From contig NZ_CP094326.1 in the NCBI RefSeq assembly GCF_022760175.1, positions 3,460,804-3,524,803 of the forward strand: DNA of 64,000 nucleotides, in the 5' to 3' direction. Shown in pieces: positions 48,556-55,838 of the stretch (the stretch's first letter is position 1; every line of letters begins with the position of its first letter). Source of the stretch: Zhouia spongiae. Its GTDB lineage: Bacteria; Bacteroidota; Bacteroidia; Flavobacteriales; Flavobacteriaceae. The notes beneath the pieces are model-generated. The model searched no databases. It saw only the letters and a program-made list of their open reading frames with translations, and was not told where the DNA came from. The position numbers and the translations under genes were made by a program.

Positions 48556-48866
48556 CAAAAAGAAAAGAAACATTAATACTCAATATGATTGAGAATTCAG
48601 GCAATATTCGAAGACTACTGAGAGAAGATATATCTTATAGAGAAATAACAGAAATAACGAATAAACTGGTTGAAGTAGAACTAATTAAATATGATAATAA
48701 GCGAATATTATTAACCCACAAAGGCAAACAAGTTTTAGCTAAAAACAATCATCTAATAAAAGAAACAAATAAAGAAAATTGGATAAAACCAGAAAACGAA
48801 AGTAGAGTAAAAAAATACGAGAGAAATTTTATATATTTACCTAACCAAACGGAGCTTGATTTTTAA
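48552..48866 (+). CDS. Retron-associated winged-helix protein
   Basis: This 104-residue basic protein has a winged-helix-like pattern (residues ~5-60; ISYREITEITNKLVEVELIK, then YDNKRILLTHKGKQVL). It is translationally coupled to the PRTase gene and followed by the retron ncRNA. In type III retrons a protein of this size and fold is the second accessory component. Confidence 0.75.
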   Translation: MTKRKETLILNMIENSGNIRRLLREDISYREITEITNKLVEVELIKYDNKRILLTHKGKQVLAKNNHLIKETNKENWIKPENESRVKKYERNFIYLPNQTELDF

Positions 48867-49030
48867 AAGAAATGGCTGGTGAAGTCACCTGTCCAAATAG
48901 TGAACCTTCTTTCAAGCTAGCGAATTTTGAAAAGGCAAAATCGGAGATATTTCCCTTTCCAAAATTCTTATTCCGAACGGGGGCTCTGAGTAGTCCCCTG
49001 TTCTTAAGGACAAAATTTCCACAATGAAAT
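48867..49030 (+). ncRNA. Retron msr-msd RNA
   Basis: The 164-base gap before the RT gene is highly structured. A short hairpin GGTG-AAGT-CACC (48878-48889) lies near the 5' side, as in msr. A long stem pairs GAATTTTG plus AAAGG (48922-48935) with CCTTT plus CAAAATTC (48954-48967), with one mismatch and an 18-base loop. A third stem pairs GAACGGGGG (48975-48983) with CCCCTGTTC (48995-49003), with one G-U pair. Location directly 5' of the RT is standard for retrons. Exact RNA ends and the branching guanosine cannot be set by eye. Confidence 0.75.
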
Positions 49031-50050
49031 ATGACCAACCAACAATTATACGCAAAAAAATTTACTGAAAAAGCAATTGAGAATGGCTTTTCATCCGATT
49101 ATATAGAAAAGTGTTTGTCATATGCTAGTCCTCTTTTAGAGAACAACCTTCCTGTAGTTTATAATATTAATCACTTAAGTGGTTTAGTTGGCTATAATGT
49201 TTCCTATTTAAAACGTGCAGTAAAGTTTCCAAAATACTTCTATCGTGAGTTCGAAATCGAAAAGAGTAATGGAAAGAAAAGAAAGTTACACGAACCTTTA
49301 CCAAGTCTTAAAGAAATTCAATTATGGATTTTAGACGAAATACTTTATAAACTTAAAGTTAGTAGATATGCCAAAGCATATGTGCCTAAAAGGAGTATTA
49401 AGGAACATACAATATACCATACAGATGAACCTTTTGTACTTACTTTAGACATAAAAAATTTCTTTAATTCCATACAATTTGATTCTGTAGAATCACTTTT
49501 CAAAAAAATTGGGTACTCGGAAAAAATGGCAAATTTATTCACAAAACTTTGTTTTAGAGATGACGAACTACCCCAAGGTGCACCTACAAGCCCATACATT
49601 TCCAATTTAATTTTAAAAGATTTCGACTTTGCAGTTTCGAAATACTGTATGGAACACAATATAAAATATACACGCTATGCAGATGATTTAGCATTTTCTG
49701 GCGATTTGAATGCCGAAGAAATTGAAAAATTGATTAAAGATGAATTATCTAAAATTGGAATGGAATTAAATGATGAAAAAAGAAAGTTAATGAAACCTAA
49801 TCAGCCACAATTGATTTCTGGTATTATCGTTAACAAAAAAGCTCAGTTGCCAAAAAAAATTCGTAATTCATTAAGGAATGAAATGTACTATATCAAAAAA
49901 TTCGGGCTTCCTAGTCATCTTGAACGGACCAATCAAAAAAAGCCGAATTATCTAAAGCATCTTATGGGTAGAATTAATTATATTCTACAAATCAACCCAA
50001 GAGATAAAGAGTTTATAGAATACAGAAAACATTTGCACGAATTGAAATAA
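49031..50050 (+). CDS. Retron reverse transcriptase
   Basis: The 339-residue RT has the catalytic box YADDLAFSG (about residue 214), QGAPTSP upstream of it, and a compact palm and thumb with no maturase or endonuclease domain. The N-terminal region (LPVVYNINHLSGLVGY) resembles retron RTs. It would copy part of the ncRNA into msDNA. The preceding ncRNA and the PRTase/wHTH genes make this a complete type III retron. It is not the missing intron-encoded protein: it lies outside the intron boundaries and on the other strand. Confidence 0.9.
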   Translation: MTNQQLYAKKFTEKAIENGFSSDYIEKCLSYASPLLENNLPVVYNINHLSGLVGYNVSYLKRAVKFPKYFYREFEIEKSNGKKRKLHEPLPSLKEIQLWILDEILYKLKVSRYAKAYVPKRSIKEHTIYHTDEPFVLTLDIKNFFNSIQFDSVESLFKKIGYSEKMANLFTKLCFRDDELPQGAPTSPYISNLILKDFDFAVSKYCMEHNIKYTRYADDLAFSGDLNAEEIEKLIKDELSKIGMELNDEKRKLMKPNQPQLISGIIVNKKAQLPKKIRNSLRNEMYYIKKFGLPSHLERTNQKKPNYLKHLMGRINYILQINPRDKEFIEYRKHLHELK

Positions 50051-50062
50051 AGCCAGCTGGCA

Positions 50063-50138
50063 GTCGAGTAGGTAAAGGGGAGTCTCACCCCTAGACCTCT
50101 CTTAGAACCGTACGTGAACCTCTTGATTCATACCGCTC
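50063..50138 (-). ncRNA. Group II intron domains V and VI
   Basis: Domain V is the canonical 34 bases at 50105-50138: GAGCG, GTA, TGAATC, loop AAGA, GGTTCA, the two-base CG bulge, TAC and GGTTC. The AGC triad is intact. Domain VI follows with a stem of AGGGG and CTCCCC. The terminal GAC fits the AY rule for intron ends. Confidence 0.85.
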
Positions 50139-50206
50139 TTGTTATGCAGTCATTAAATAAAAATACAGTTAACATTGCTTAACCTTTGTTATCCCTAGCT
50201 AAAAAA

Positions 50207-50704
50207 ATGAATTATAACAAGGAAAATATTGAAGAAATTTTAAACAATTCTATTGATGAATTATTTGAAAAAGACAGTCAAATTATTTTTGAAAGCTATA
50301 ATTTACATGAACGTTCTATAGCTCATCGACTTGCTATTTATATTGAAAATCATTTTAGAAAAACGGACTATGTTGTGGATGTTGAATACAACAGAATGAG
50401 AAATAAATATGGTGAAGATATAATTGGGAATTTAATTGGTAAAAATTTAGATTTTGAAAAATATGGCAAAAAACTTAGCAATGTATACCCAGATATAATT
50501 GTTCACAAAAGAGACACCGATAATAATTTATTAGAAATAGAACTTAAAATGCAATGGAAAAATTCCAAACGGGATTTCGATTATATTAAGATTAATGAAT
50601 ACATTGAACAGTTGTCATATAAATTTGGAGTATATATCGAATTATCTGAAAATAGAGAAGAATGTGTAATTGAATTTGGACCTTTTAAACTGTCTTATTT
50701 TTAG
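50207..50704 (+). CDS. Small PD-(D/E)XK nuclease-like protein
   Basis: I prefer the ATG at 50207 (165 residues) to the TTG 21 bases earlier. A restriction-nuclease core is visible: an early helix (ERSIAHRLAIYIENHF), a DVEYNR strand, PDIIVHKRD and then LLEIELKMQW, giving PD...ExK. No partner gene is coupled to it. The last codons lie in a sequence repeated in inverted form near 59660, the 31-base repeat beginning at the stop codon itself. Confidence 0.65.
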   Translation: MNYNKENIEEILNNSIDELFEKDSQIIFESYNLHERSIAHRLAIYIENHFRKTDYVVDVEYNRMRNKYGEDIIGNLIGKNLDFEKYGKKLSNVYPDIIVHKRDTDNNLLEIELKMQWKNSKRDFDYIKINEYIEQLSYKFGVYIELSENREECVIEFGPFKLSYF

Positions 50705-50732
50705 GGAAGGCTACAAATTGGGTAAGGCTACA
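50702..50732 (+). repeat. 31-base inverted repeat, left copy
   Basis: The sequence beginning TAGGGAAGGCTACAAATTGG is exactly repeated in inverse orientation at 59647-59677. It contains two direct copies of AAGGCTACA, 17 bases apart (50707 and 50724). Weaker similarity continues into the codons before the stop. Confidence 0.85.
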
Positions 50733-50734
50733 GT

Positions 50735-50932
50735 ATGACCGTAGCAATATCAAAATATAGACAGCTATACATTTTACAAATCGTCCGATATTGGACTGAA
50801 CTCTTAAGGAATTTACAGTATACAGTAATGGAATTAGGAAATCCAGACATCCCTTGGTTTACTGTAATCTTTGCTATATTTAATAATAATGATTCATATT
50901 TCTTAACAAGAAAAACATATGAAAAAAACTAA
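50735..50932 (+). CDS. Short hypothetical reading frame
   Basis: A 65-residue frame begins three bases after the 31-base repeat. It is not recognised and has no clear ribosome binding site. It could be a gene fragment left by rearrangement. Listed with low confidence because it is the only frame in this gap. Confidence 0.25.
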   Translation: MTVAISKYRQLYILQIVRYWTELLRNLQYTVMELGNPDIPWFTVIFAIFNNNDSYFLTRKTYEKN

Positions 50933-51226
50933 TGTCGACATCGGTAACTTTTGCACAATCCAATGATGGTATAAAAACAGGATATAAATAAGTTCTTTTA
51001 AGTGGTTTATTTTGCTGTAACTTAAGATTGAGAGTTTGCGTAATGAGGCTTGATCGTTTTATGGTTTCTTTGCGTAATGGGGAAAAAGCCCCAAGGAAAA
51101 TGGAGAAAATATTCTTTTATATTTGTACAACCAAATGAAATAAGCCTGATAATGATATATAAACGCAAAACGCGTTTTACAGACGTAGTCGGTAATTAAA
51201 ACAAACAGCACGGAAAAACTAAGTTA
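50933..51226. promoter_or_regulatory. Leader of the nuclease/SMC-like pair
   Basis: No gene. It contains a third, divergent copy of the unit leader element (51027-51140, starting GATTGAGAGTTTGCGTAATG) and the palindrome-like ACGCAAAACGCGT (51163-51175), followed by GACGTAGTCGGTAATT. No complementary end for that core was found after the pair. Confidence 0.4.
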
Positions 51227-52249
51227 ATGAACTACACCTTCAAAAATACAGAAATAAATAACAAGAAGGCTACTGACTTTGAAACAAAATCTCTATTATA
51301 TCTAATTGGAAGACGGAAAGATAGTAAAGAAGTTGAATATATTGCGTTTGACTGTTTTAATGACGTTAGTGGAATTAATAAAAATTCGGATAGAATTTGG
51401 GATATTCAATCAAAAAATGAGAAAAGTCTAAGCCCCAAAAAAATTGGAAAATACTTTTTCACTCTTTTTGATAATCATACTTCACCATTCGATTTTACAG
51501 AGTTTATTTTCTTTTGTCCAGTATTAAAACCAGAATACAAAGTTGATAAAAAATTAAATATTTATGGAATTGAAAACATTGTAGATAAAACTTTAATCAG
51601 AATAAAAAACGGTCTTAAAGAAGAAGTAATTAGAGTAAAAGGTGAAACAAAAGATTATAGTATTGAGCAAGAAGATTTTTTAAAGAAAGTAAATATTGTC
51701 GAAGACACAGATCTAGATAACGAATACATTAAAACCATTACAAAATTTAAAAAGTCAGAAATAAAATCAGACGCCTTTTATCAAAGTGTATTTCAAGATT
51801 TACGGGATATTCAATCTGCAAAAAAGAATTCTCAAATTGAAAATTCAATAATTAGCCAAATAAAAGATGTCTTAAGATTCAATAGACACTTATATACTAA
51901 AGACATAGAAGTCTTAATTATTAGTCGTATAATTGGATGTGAAGTATTTGATTATAAAGGCATTCCATTACACTTCTTACCTATTATAGATATTTTAGAT
52001 TTTGAGGATAAAAAAGATACAATTCAAGAATGCAATTCAAACCTATCAAGAGCTTTTTTTAATAAAAACAGCAATCGCGAATTTTGGAAAATATGCGAAA
52101 TAATAATTGAATATTTAGAATCTAACGATTTAACAGACGTGGAAATGATATTCAACAATTTATTTACTGAATATAAATTTAAAATATCCTATTTAACACC
52201 AATAACTATAAAGTATTTAATTGCTATTACAATTGACGGAAAACAATGA
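51227..52249 (+). CDS. Nuclease-like component of a two-gene defence system (Cap4/LmuA-like)
   Basis: The 340-residue protein begins with a restriction-like core: AFDCFNDVSGI followed by IWDIQSKNEKSLSP (residues ~38-70), i.e. Asp...Asp-x-Gln-Ser-Lys, as in DUF4297/Cap4-type nucleases. The remainder is helical and unrecognised. It overlaps the SMC-like gene by four bases, so the two form one complex or system. Lamassu (LmuA-LmuB) is the closest named match. Confidence 0.6.
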   Translation: MNYTFKNTEINNKKATDFETKSLLYLIGRRKDSKEVEYIAFDCFNDVSGINKNSDRIWDIQSKNEKSLSPKKIGKYFFTLFDNHTSPFDFTEFIFFCPVLKPEYKVDKKLNIYGIENIVDKTLIRIKNGLKEEVIRVKGETKDYSIEQEDFLKKVNIVEDTDLDNEYIKTITKFKKSEIKSDAFYQSVFQDLRDIQSAKKNSQIENSIISQIKDVLRFNRHLYTKDIEVLIISRIIGCEVFDYKGIPLHFLPIIDILDFEDKKDTIQECNSNLSRAFFNKNSNREFWKICEIIIEYLESNDLTDVEMIFNNLFTEYKFKISYLTPITIKYLIAITIDGKQ

Positions 52250-53850
52250 TTATAAAAAAAACAGCTTTTGGAAATAATCAAGAAGCATATATAGAAAGTA
52301 GGTTTAAAGATGCCACCAATATTATTTTTAGCAAATATAATAATAGAGGGAAGACTTTAGTAATTCAAGGGTTAATGCACTCAATGGGCTATGATTCAAT
52401 TTTCCCAAGTGGTTTTAACTATAAAAAATATTTTTTCTATTCGAACATTCTAATTAATGAAAAAAATTACGAATTTCTTAGAAAAGGGAATTCTATTATC
52501 TTATTAGAAAATGATGATATTAATGTATTTAACAGCATAAGTGAGTTTAAATATTATTTCGATAAACACATATATGAACTTCCAAGGATTGAAAAAGAAG
52601 GTGAGTTAAAACCTGTAGATTTGACTTTATTCTATGAATTATTTTTTCTTGGGCAAGACAAAAGAAATTCCTCAAATTTAATCGTAAAAGGACGAAATAA
52701 TAAGCAGGATTTTAAGAATATGATTTTTGCAATGCAAGATGTTCTAATATCTAGTACTAGTAGATATGATATTGAAGAACTTAAAGAGCAAAAAAAATCA
52801 TTGGATTTAAAAATTAAAACTGAAAAAAGAAAAATTTCAGTTCTAAAAAAGAATCCTGAAATAGCTCGATTCATTAGTTCTTCTGCAAATAATATTGATT
52901 TTAAAAACACTTCAAAACAACTTAATGAATTACATAAAAGAATTGCAGATATACGAAAACAAAGAAATAGAGAAGAAAACAGAAAAATTAAACTAGAAAA
53001 TTTAATAATTGAATTAAACTCTCTAAATAGAAATTTAAATGAGGGTAAAGTTAAATGTTCTGATTGCGGTAGTAGCAAAATTATTTTTGCAAACCAAGAG
53101 TTTGAATTTGAAGTTAGTAATAGTTATGTCCGTAAAAACATATTAAAATCAATTCAAGAAAGCATTTCTATGAAAAAAGAAATTGTTGATGAATTCAATA
53201 ATGAAATTAAAAAAGAACAAACTCAAATTCAAAAATTATTAGAGACTTCAACACCAGACGCTAAAAATTACATCTTATTTGAAGATGAGATAATAGATTC
53301 TAAAGATATAGACAAAATTGTGCTAGAACTTCAAGAACAGCTTGATGAAGTTCAACGAAAAATCAATAACAACGAAAGTAAAATTGTAACGAATAAAGAT
53401 TTACAAAAGCTAATTATAGAAAATATTATTTCTGAAATGAAACGTTATTACAGAATAATTGACAAAGAGGGATTATTAGTATTTGAAGATATATTCACAA
53501 AATCAGGTCAAACATATTCTGGTAGTGAAGAACAAGAATACTATTTCTGTAAGCTTATGGCTCTAAACAAAATTTTAACAACTAAATTGCCTATCATCAT
53601 AGATTCTTTTAGAGAAGGCGAATTGTCTTCTAACAAAGAAAATATTATGATTGAAGAATATGAAAAATTAGACAACCAAGTCATATTAACATCTACTTTA
53701 AAAGATGAAGAATATGACTCGGATAAATACTTAAAGTTAGAAAATGTAAATGTTATTGATTATTCAAGTTTTACAGACAGTCAAATTCTTCAAAGTAGTT
53801 ATGTAAATTCATTTTCAGAGATACTTGAAAAGTTTGGTGTGAAAGAATAA
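52246..53850 (+). CDS. SMC/Rad50-like ATPase with zinc-hook-like CxxC (LmuB-like)
   Basis: The 534-residue protein has a P-loop-like segment (YNNRGKTLVIQG, about residue 35), a long coiled coil (residues ~180-400) interrupted by a zinc-hook-like CSDC motif (about residue 274), and a C-terminal Walker B-like strand (LPIIIDSFREGE, about residue 448). This is a compact SMC plan. With the upstream nuclease it resembles Lamassu or another nuclease-SMC system. The P loop is unusual in lacking the typical GxGKS form. Confidence 0.65.
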   Translation: MIIKKTAFGNNQEAYIESRFKDATNIIFSKYNNRGKTLVIQGLMHSMGYDSIFPSGFNYKKYFFYSNILINEKNYEFLRKGNSIILLENDDINVFNSISEFKYYFDKHIYELPRIEKEGELKPVDLTLFYELFFLGQDKRNSSNLIVKGRNNKQDFKNMIFAMQDVLISSTSRYDIEELKEQKKSLDLKIKTEKRKISVLKKNPEIARFISSSANNIDFKNTSKQLNELHKRIADIRKQRNREENRKIKLENLIIELNSLNRNLNEGKVKCSDCGSSKIIFANQEFEFEVSNSYVRKNILKSIQESISMKKEIVDEFNNEIKKEQTQIQKLLETSTPDAKNYILFEDEIIDSKDIDKIVLELQEQLDEVQRKINNNESKIVTNKDLQKLIIENIISEMKRYYRIIDKEGLLVFEDIFTKSGQTYSGSEEQEYYFCKLMALNKILTTKLPIIIDSFREGELSSNKENIMIEEYEKLDNQVILTSTLKDEEYDSDKYLKLENVNVIDYSSFTDSQILQSSYVNSFSEILEKFGVKE

Positions 53851-54104
53851 CTAACACCAACAATGGTAATTGTTACGAAAGCCATTAATTCTATAAAAAG
53901 GATGTGTAACTTGGGGGCTGGACTGAGAGACTTGTTAGGTTGCTTAAAATGACAATTATTGTCATGTTAAACGTAGAATAAAGCTTCCTTGTCTGTAGAA
54001 AACAACTAATATGAAGTTAATTTGTTTTACATACCAAATCCAACTATTTTTAAAATCTAATAGGTAGTTTTGAGACAGACTGCCCTTGTGGGTAATTTAA
54101 CTGA
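53851..54104. other. Spacer with inverted repeat
   Basis: AACAAT-GGTA-ATTGTT just after the pair resembles the AACAATG/CATTGTT palindrome after the first unit (45621). The core GGTAGTTTT (54063-54071) opens the following unit. Confidence 0.4.
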
Positions 54105-55016
54105 ATGACCGAGAAAGATTTAAACATATTAAAATCATTATTAGAAAGGACTGAAAAACTTCCTGATGTTCTGCATTTGAGAGCAGCACCTTTAGGTTAT
54201 GAATTAAACCAAAAGGATAAAGATTTACTTCTCGACACTTATCAGAAATTAGATGATATTTTAGAAGAAGTTGCGGCTTTTATCAATGTCAAATTTCCAG
54301 GTAGACAAGATTACATACAACCTTGGAATGAAATAGATTTTGACACAAAGATTGGTGGAATGAAAATAGTTACGACTGATAGAGAACACACCAAATCAGC
54401 GTGGAAAAAGGGAATGTTTGACTTAAAAAGTTTAATAAAATCCATTATTAACGAAGTCAGACTTCTTGTTGACGAAGAAAATGAAATGAAAAGAAACCCA
54501 TTATTTGATGTAAATGAATGGAACAAATATTTGGACAAGCGACTTGAAAAAAGAGCTGAAGAAGCGGATTTTTTTCTTGATATGATAATCGAAAAAAGAC
54601 TTATCAATTTAGATAAGTCATCTGTAAGAAAATATTTTAAAAGCTGGTTTAAAGAGACTCAAAATTTTGATTTACAATTTAAAGATGGAGACTTCCTAAT
54701 TGAAGATGGTGATATTCAAGTTGTTCCAGATTTCAACCAAAACAATATTCCAGAATTTCTAAATTGGTTCGAAAAGAAAGGCAATTACTTTATGGATTAT
54801 TTAAAAGAACAAGGTGTGAATGTAAAAAATGGTGCAAAAGAGTCAATTATCAATAATGGAAATATGATAATTAACAAAAAGTCGAAAACTGGAAAGCAAA
54901 CTCTCAATAACGGAAAAGAACAAAAAGAATCGAATTGGTCAAAGGCAAACGTTATAATAGCTTTAATTGTTGGAATAGCAACAATAGTTGGAATCGTTTG
55001 GCAAATTATGAATTAA
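54105..55016 (+). CDS. Unknown membrane-anchored protein
   Basis: The 303-residue protein is mostly helical and charged, with a single C-terminal membrane helix (residues ~280-302, NVIIALIVGIATIVGIVWQI) and a short charged linker before it. I do not recognise the family. Its unit is bounded by GGTAGTTTT (54063) and the complementary AAAACTACC (55016-55024), and lies inside the group II intron. A tail-anchored effector or sensor of a defence system is a reasonable guess. Confidence 0.6.
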   Translation: MTEKDLNILKSLLERTEKLPDVLHLRAAPLGYELNQKDKDLLLDTYQKLDDILEEVAAFINVKFPGRQDYIQPWNEIDFDTKIGGMKIVTTDREHTKSAWKKGMFDLKSLIKSIINEVRLLVDEENEMKRNPLFDVNEWNKYLDKRLEKRAEEADFFLDMIIEKRLINLDKSSVRKYFKSWFKETQNFDLQFKDGDFLIEDGDIQVVPDFNQNNIPEFLNWFEKKGNYFMDYLKEQGVNVKNGAKESIINNGNMIINKKSKTGKQTLNNGKEQKESNWSKANVIIALIVGIATIVGIVWQIMN

Positions 55017-55024
55017 AAACTACC

Positions 55025-55691
55025 CACAATCAAGTTGACGGCCATGAGTAATAAGTCCACGGTGCACCTCTCAAATATTTATATTCACGAAGTCCTTTTA
55101 TAAACAATTAATTGTACCCTGAGTACACAACCGTAGCCTTCGGCTGGCGCTTAGGATAAACCAAGCGGGTTGGGTATACAGCGGTTCAATAACCATCTTT
55201 CAACTCGCTCTTTACACCAAATTGAACTACCTTCTAATTTATTCTTAGACTACCAAACTTAACTGGGATTCGGACACCCATTCACAAGCTCAGCTCCTAA
55301 GTATATTTCAAAGAGGTTATTGTTAGGTCCTTCCTCGTTTGTGAGACCTGTGTAAAATATTACACCTCATTTACTACGAGTACTTTGACTTCTCCGACAT
55401 GCCAACTCGTGTTGTCCACACGCCACGTGGATCGTTTGCTAAAAATTTCTACCAGACATTTTCTTAACGCTCCGACCTCATAGCCACGGTATTTGGTTCG
55501 TGTTCCTCAGTACCGAAATTTGCTGAATATTGCTCATTAATCAATCGCCATAACCTTCAGTCCTAGCTTCACAACTAGCTACCTTGCGACTTGCTAATGG
55601 TTCATGGCGCTACCCCTGCCCATAAGGGACTTGCACCCTCCAGATTAATATTATATCTTCGATATAATAAAGATGCCCATGCTGGGCACAC
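55025..55691 (-). ncRNA. Group II intron 5' part (domains I-III)
   Basis: Read on the minus strand this opens with GTGTGCCCAGC and contains conserved group II landmarks: GGGTGCAAGTCCC (55626-55638), AACCATTAGCAAGTCGCAAG (55583-55602) and GAACACGAACC (about 55494-55504). No reading frame for an intron RT follows; the next sequence is the reversed membrane-protein unit. The exact domain III/IV border was not determined. Confidence 0.75.
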
Positions 55692-55838
55692 ACATCGGCT
55701 ATAACAAATGCGGGCTGACTACTTAATAATGAAGATATTACAACTAAACAACATTTGGTCTAGCGGGCAAAGATTCGGTTTCACCCCCCACTTTCCATAG
55801 CCATGGCCGTTAGGCACAATTATGAGAAAAATCTATCT
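55692..55838. other. Retron unit end (outer half) and start of the P-loop NTPase unit
   Basis: ACATCGGCTATAACAAATGC (from 55692) is the continuation of the retron unit end interrupted by the intron. The core GTTAGGCAC lies at 55809-55817, complementary to GTGCCTAA at 59528-59535. Confidence 0.5.

Larger units (their letters stand above)
50063..55691 (-). mobile_element. Group II intron with plus-strand defence genes inside, inserted in the retron unit end
   Basis: The 5' boundary is GTGTGCCC (55691 downwards) and the 3' boundary ends CTACTCGAC (50063). Outside the intron, GCTGGCA (50056-50062) and ACATCGGCTATAAC (from 55692) join to give GCTGGCAAC, the exact complement of the retron unit core GTTGCCAGC. 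Domains I-III occupy about 55025-55691 and domains V-VI 50063-50138. The 4.9 kb between, where the intron RT gene should be (domain IV), instead holds four plus-strand defence-type genes. Whether one intron acquired cargo or two fragments were brought together cannot be proved here; the perfect target reconstruction favours one. Confidence 0.7.

Noticed and set aside
49031-50050. RT gene as the intron-encoded protein of the nearby group II intron
   Set aside because: It lies outside the intron boundaries, on the opposite strand, lacks a maturase domain, and is preceded by a retron-like RNA and accessory genes.
55025-55691. rRNA or tRNA fragment
   Set aside because: The minus-strand landmarks (GTGTGCCC start, GGGTGCAAGTCCC, the AACCATTAGCAAGTCGC block) are those of group II intron domain I.
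55803-55838. Upstream ATG of the P-loop NTPase
   Set aside because: The first 12 codons run across the unit core GTTAGGCAC, which belongs to the unit boundary; the ATG at 55839 is the more natural start.
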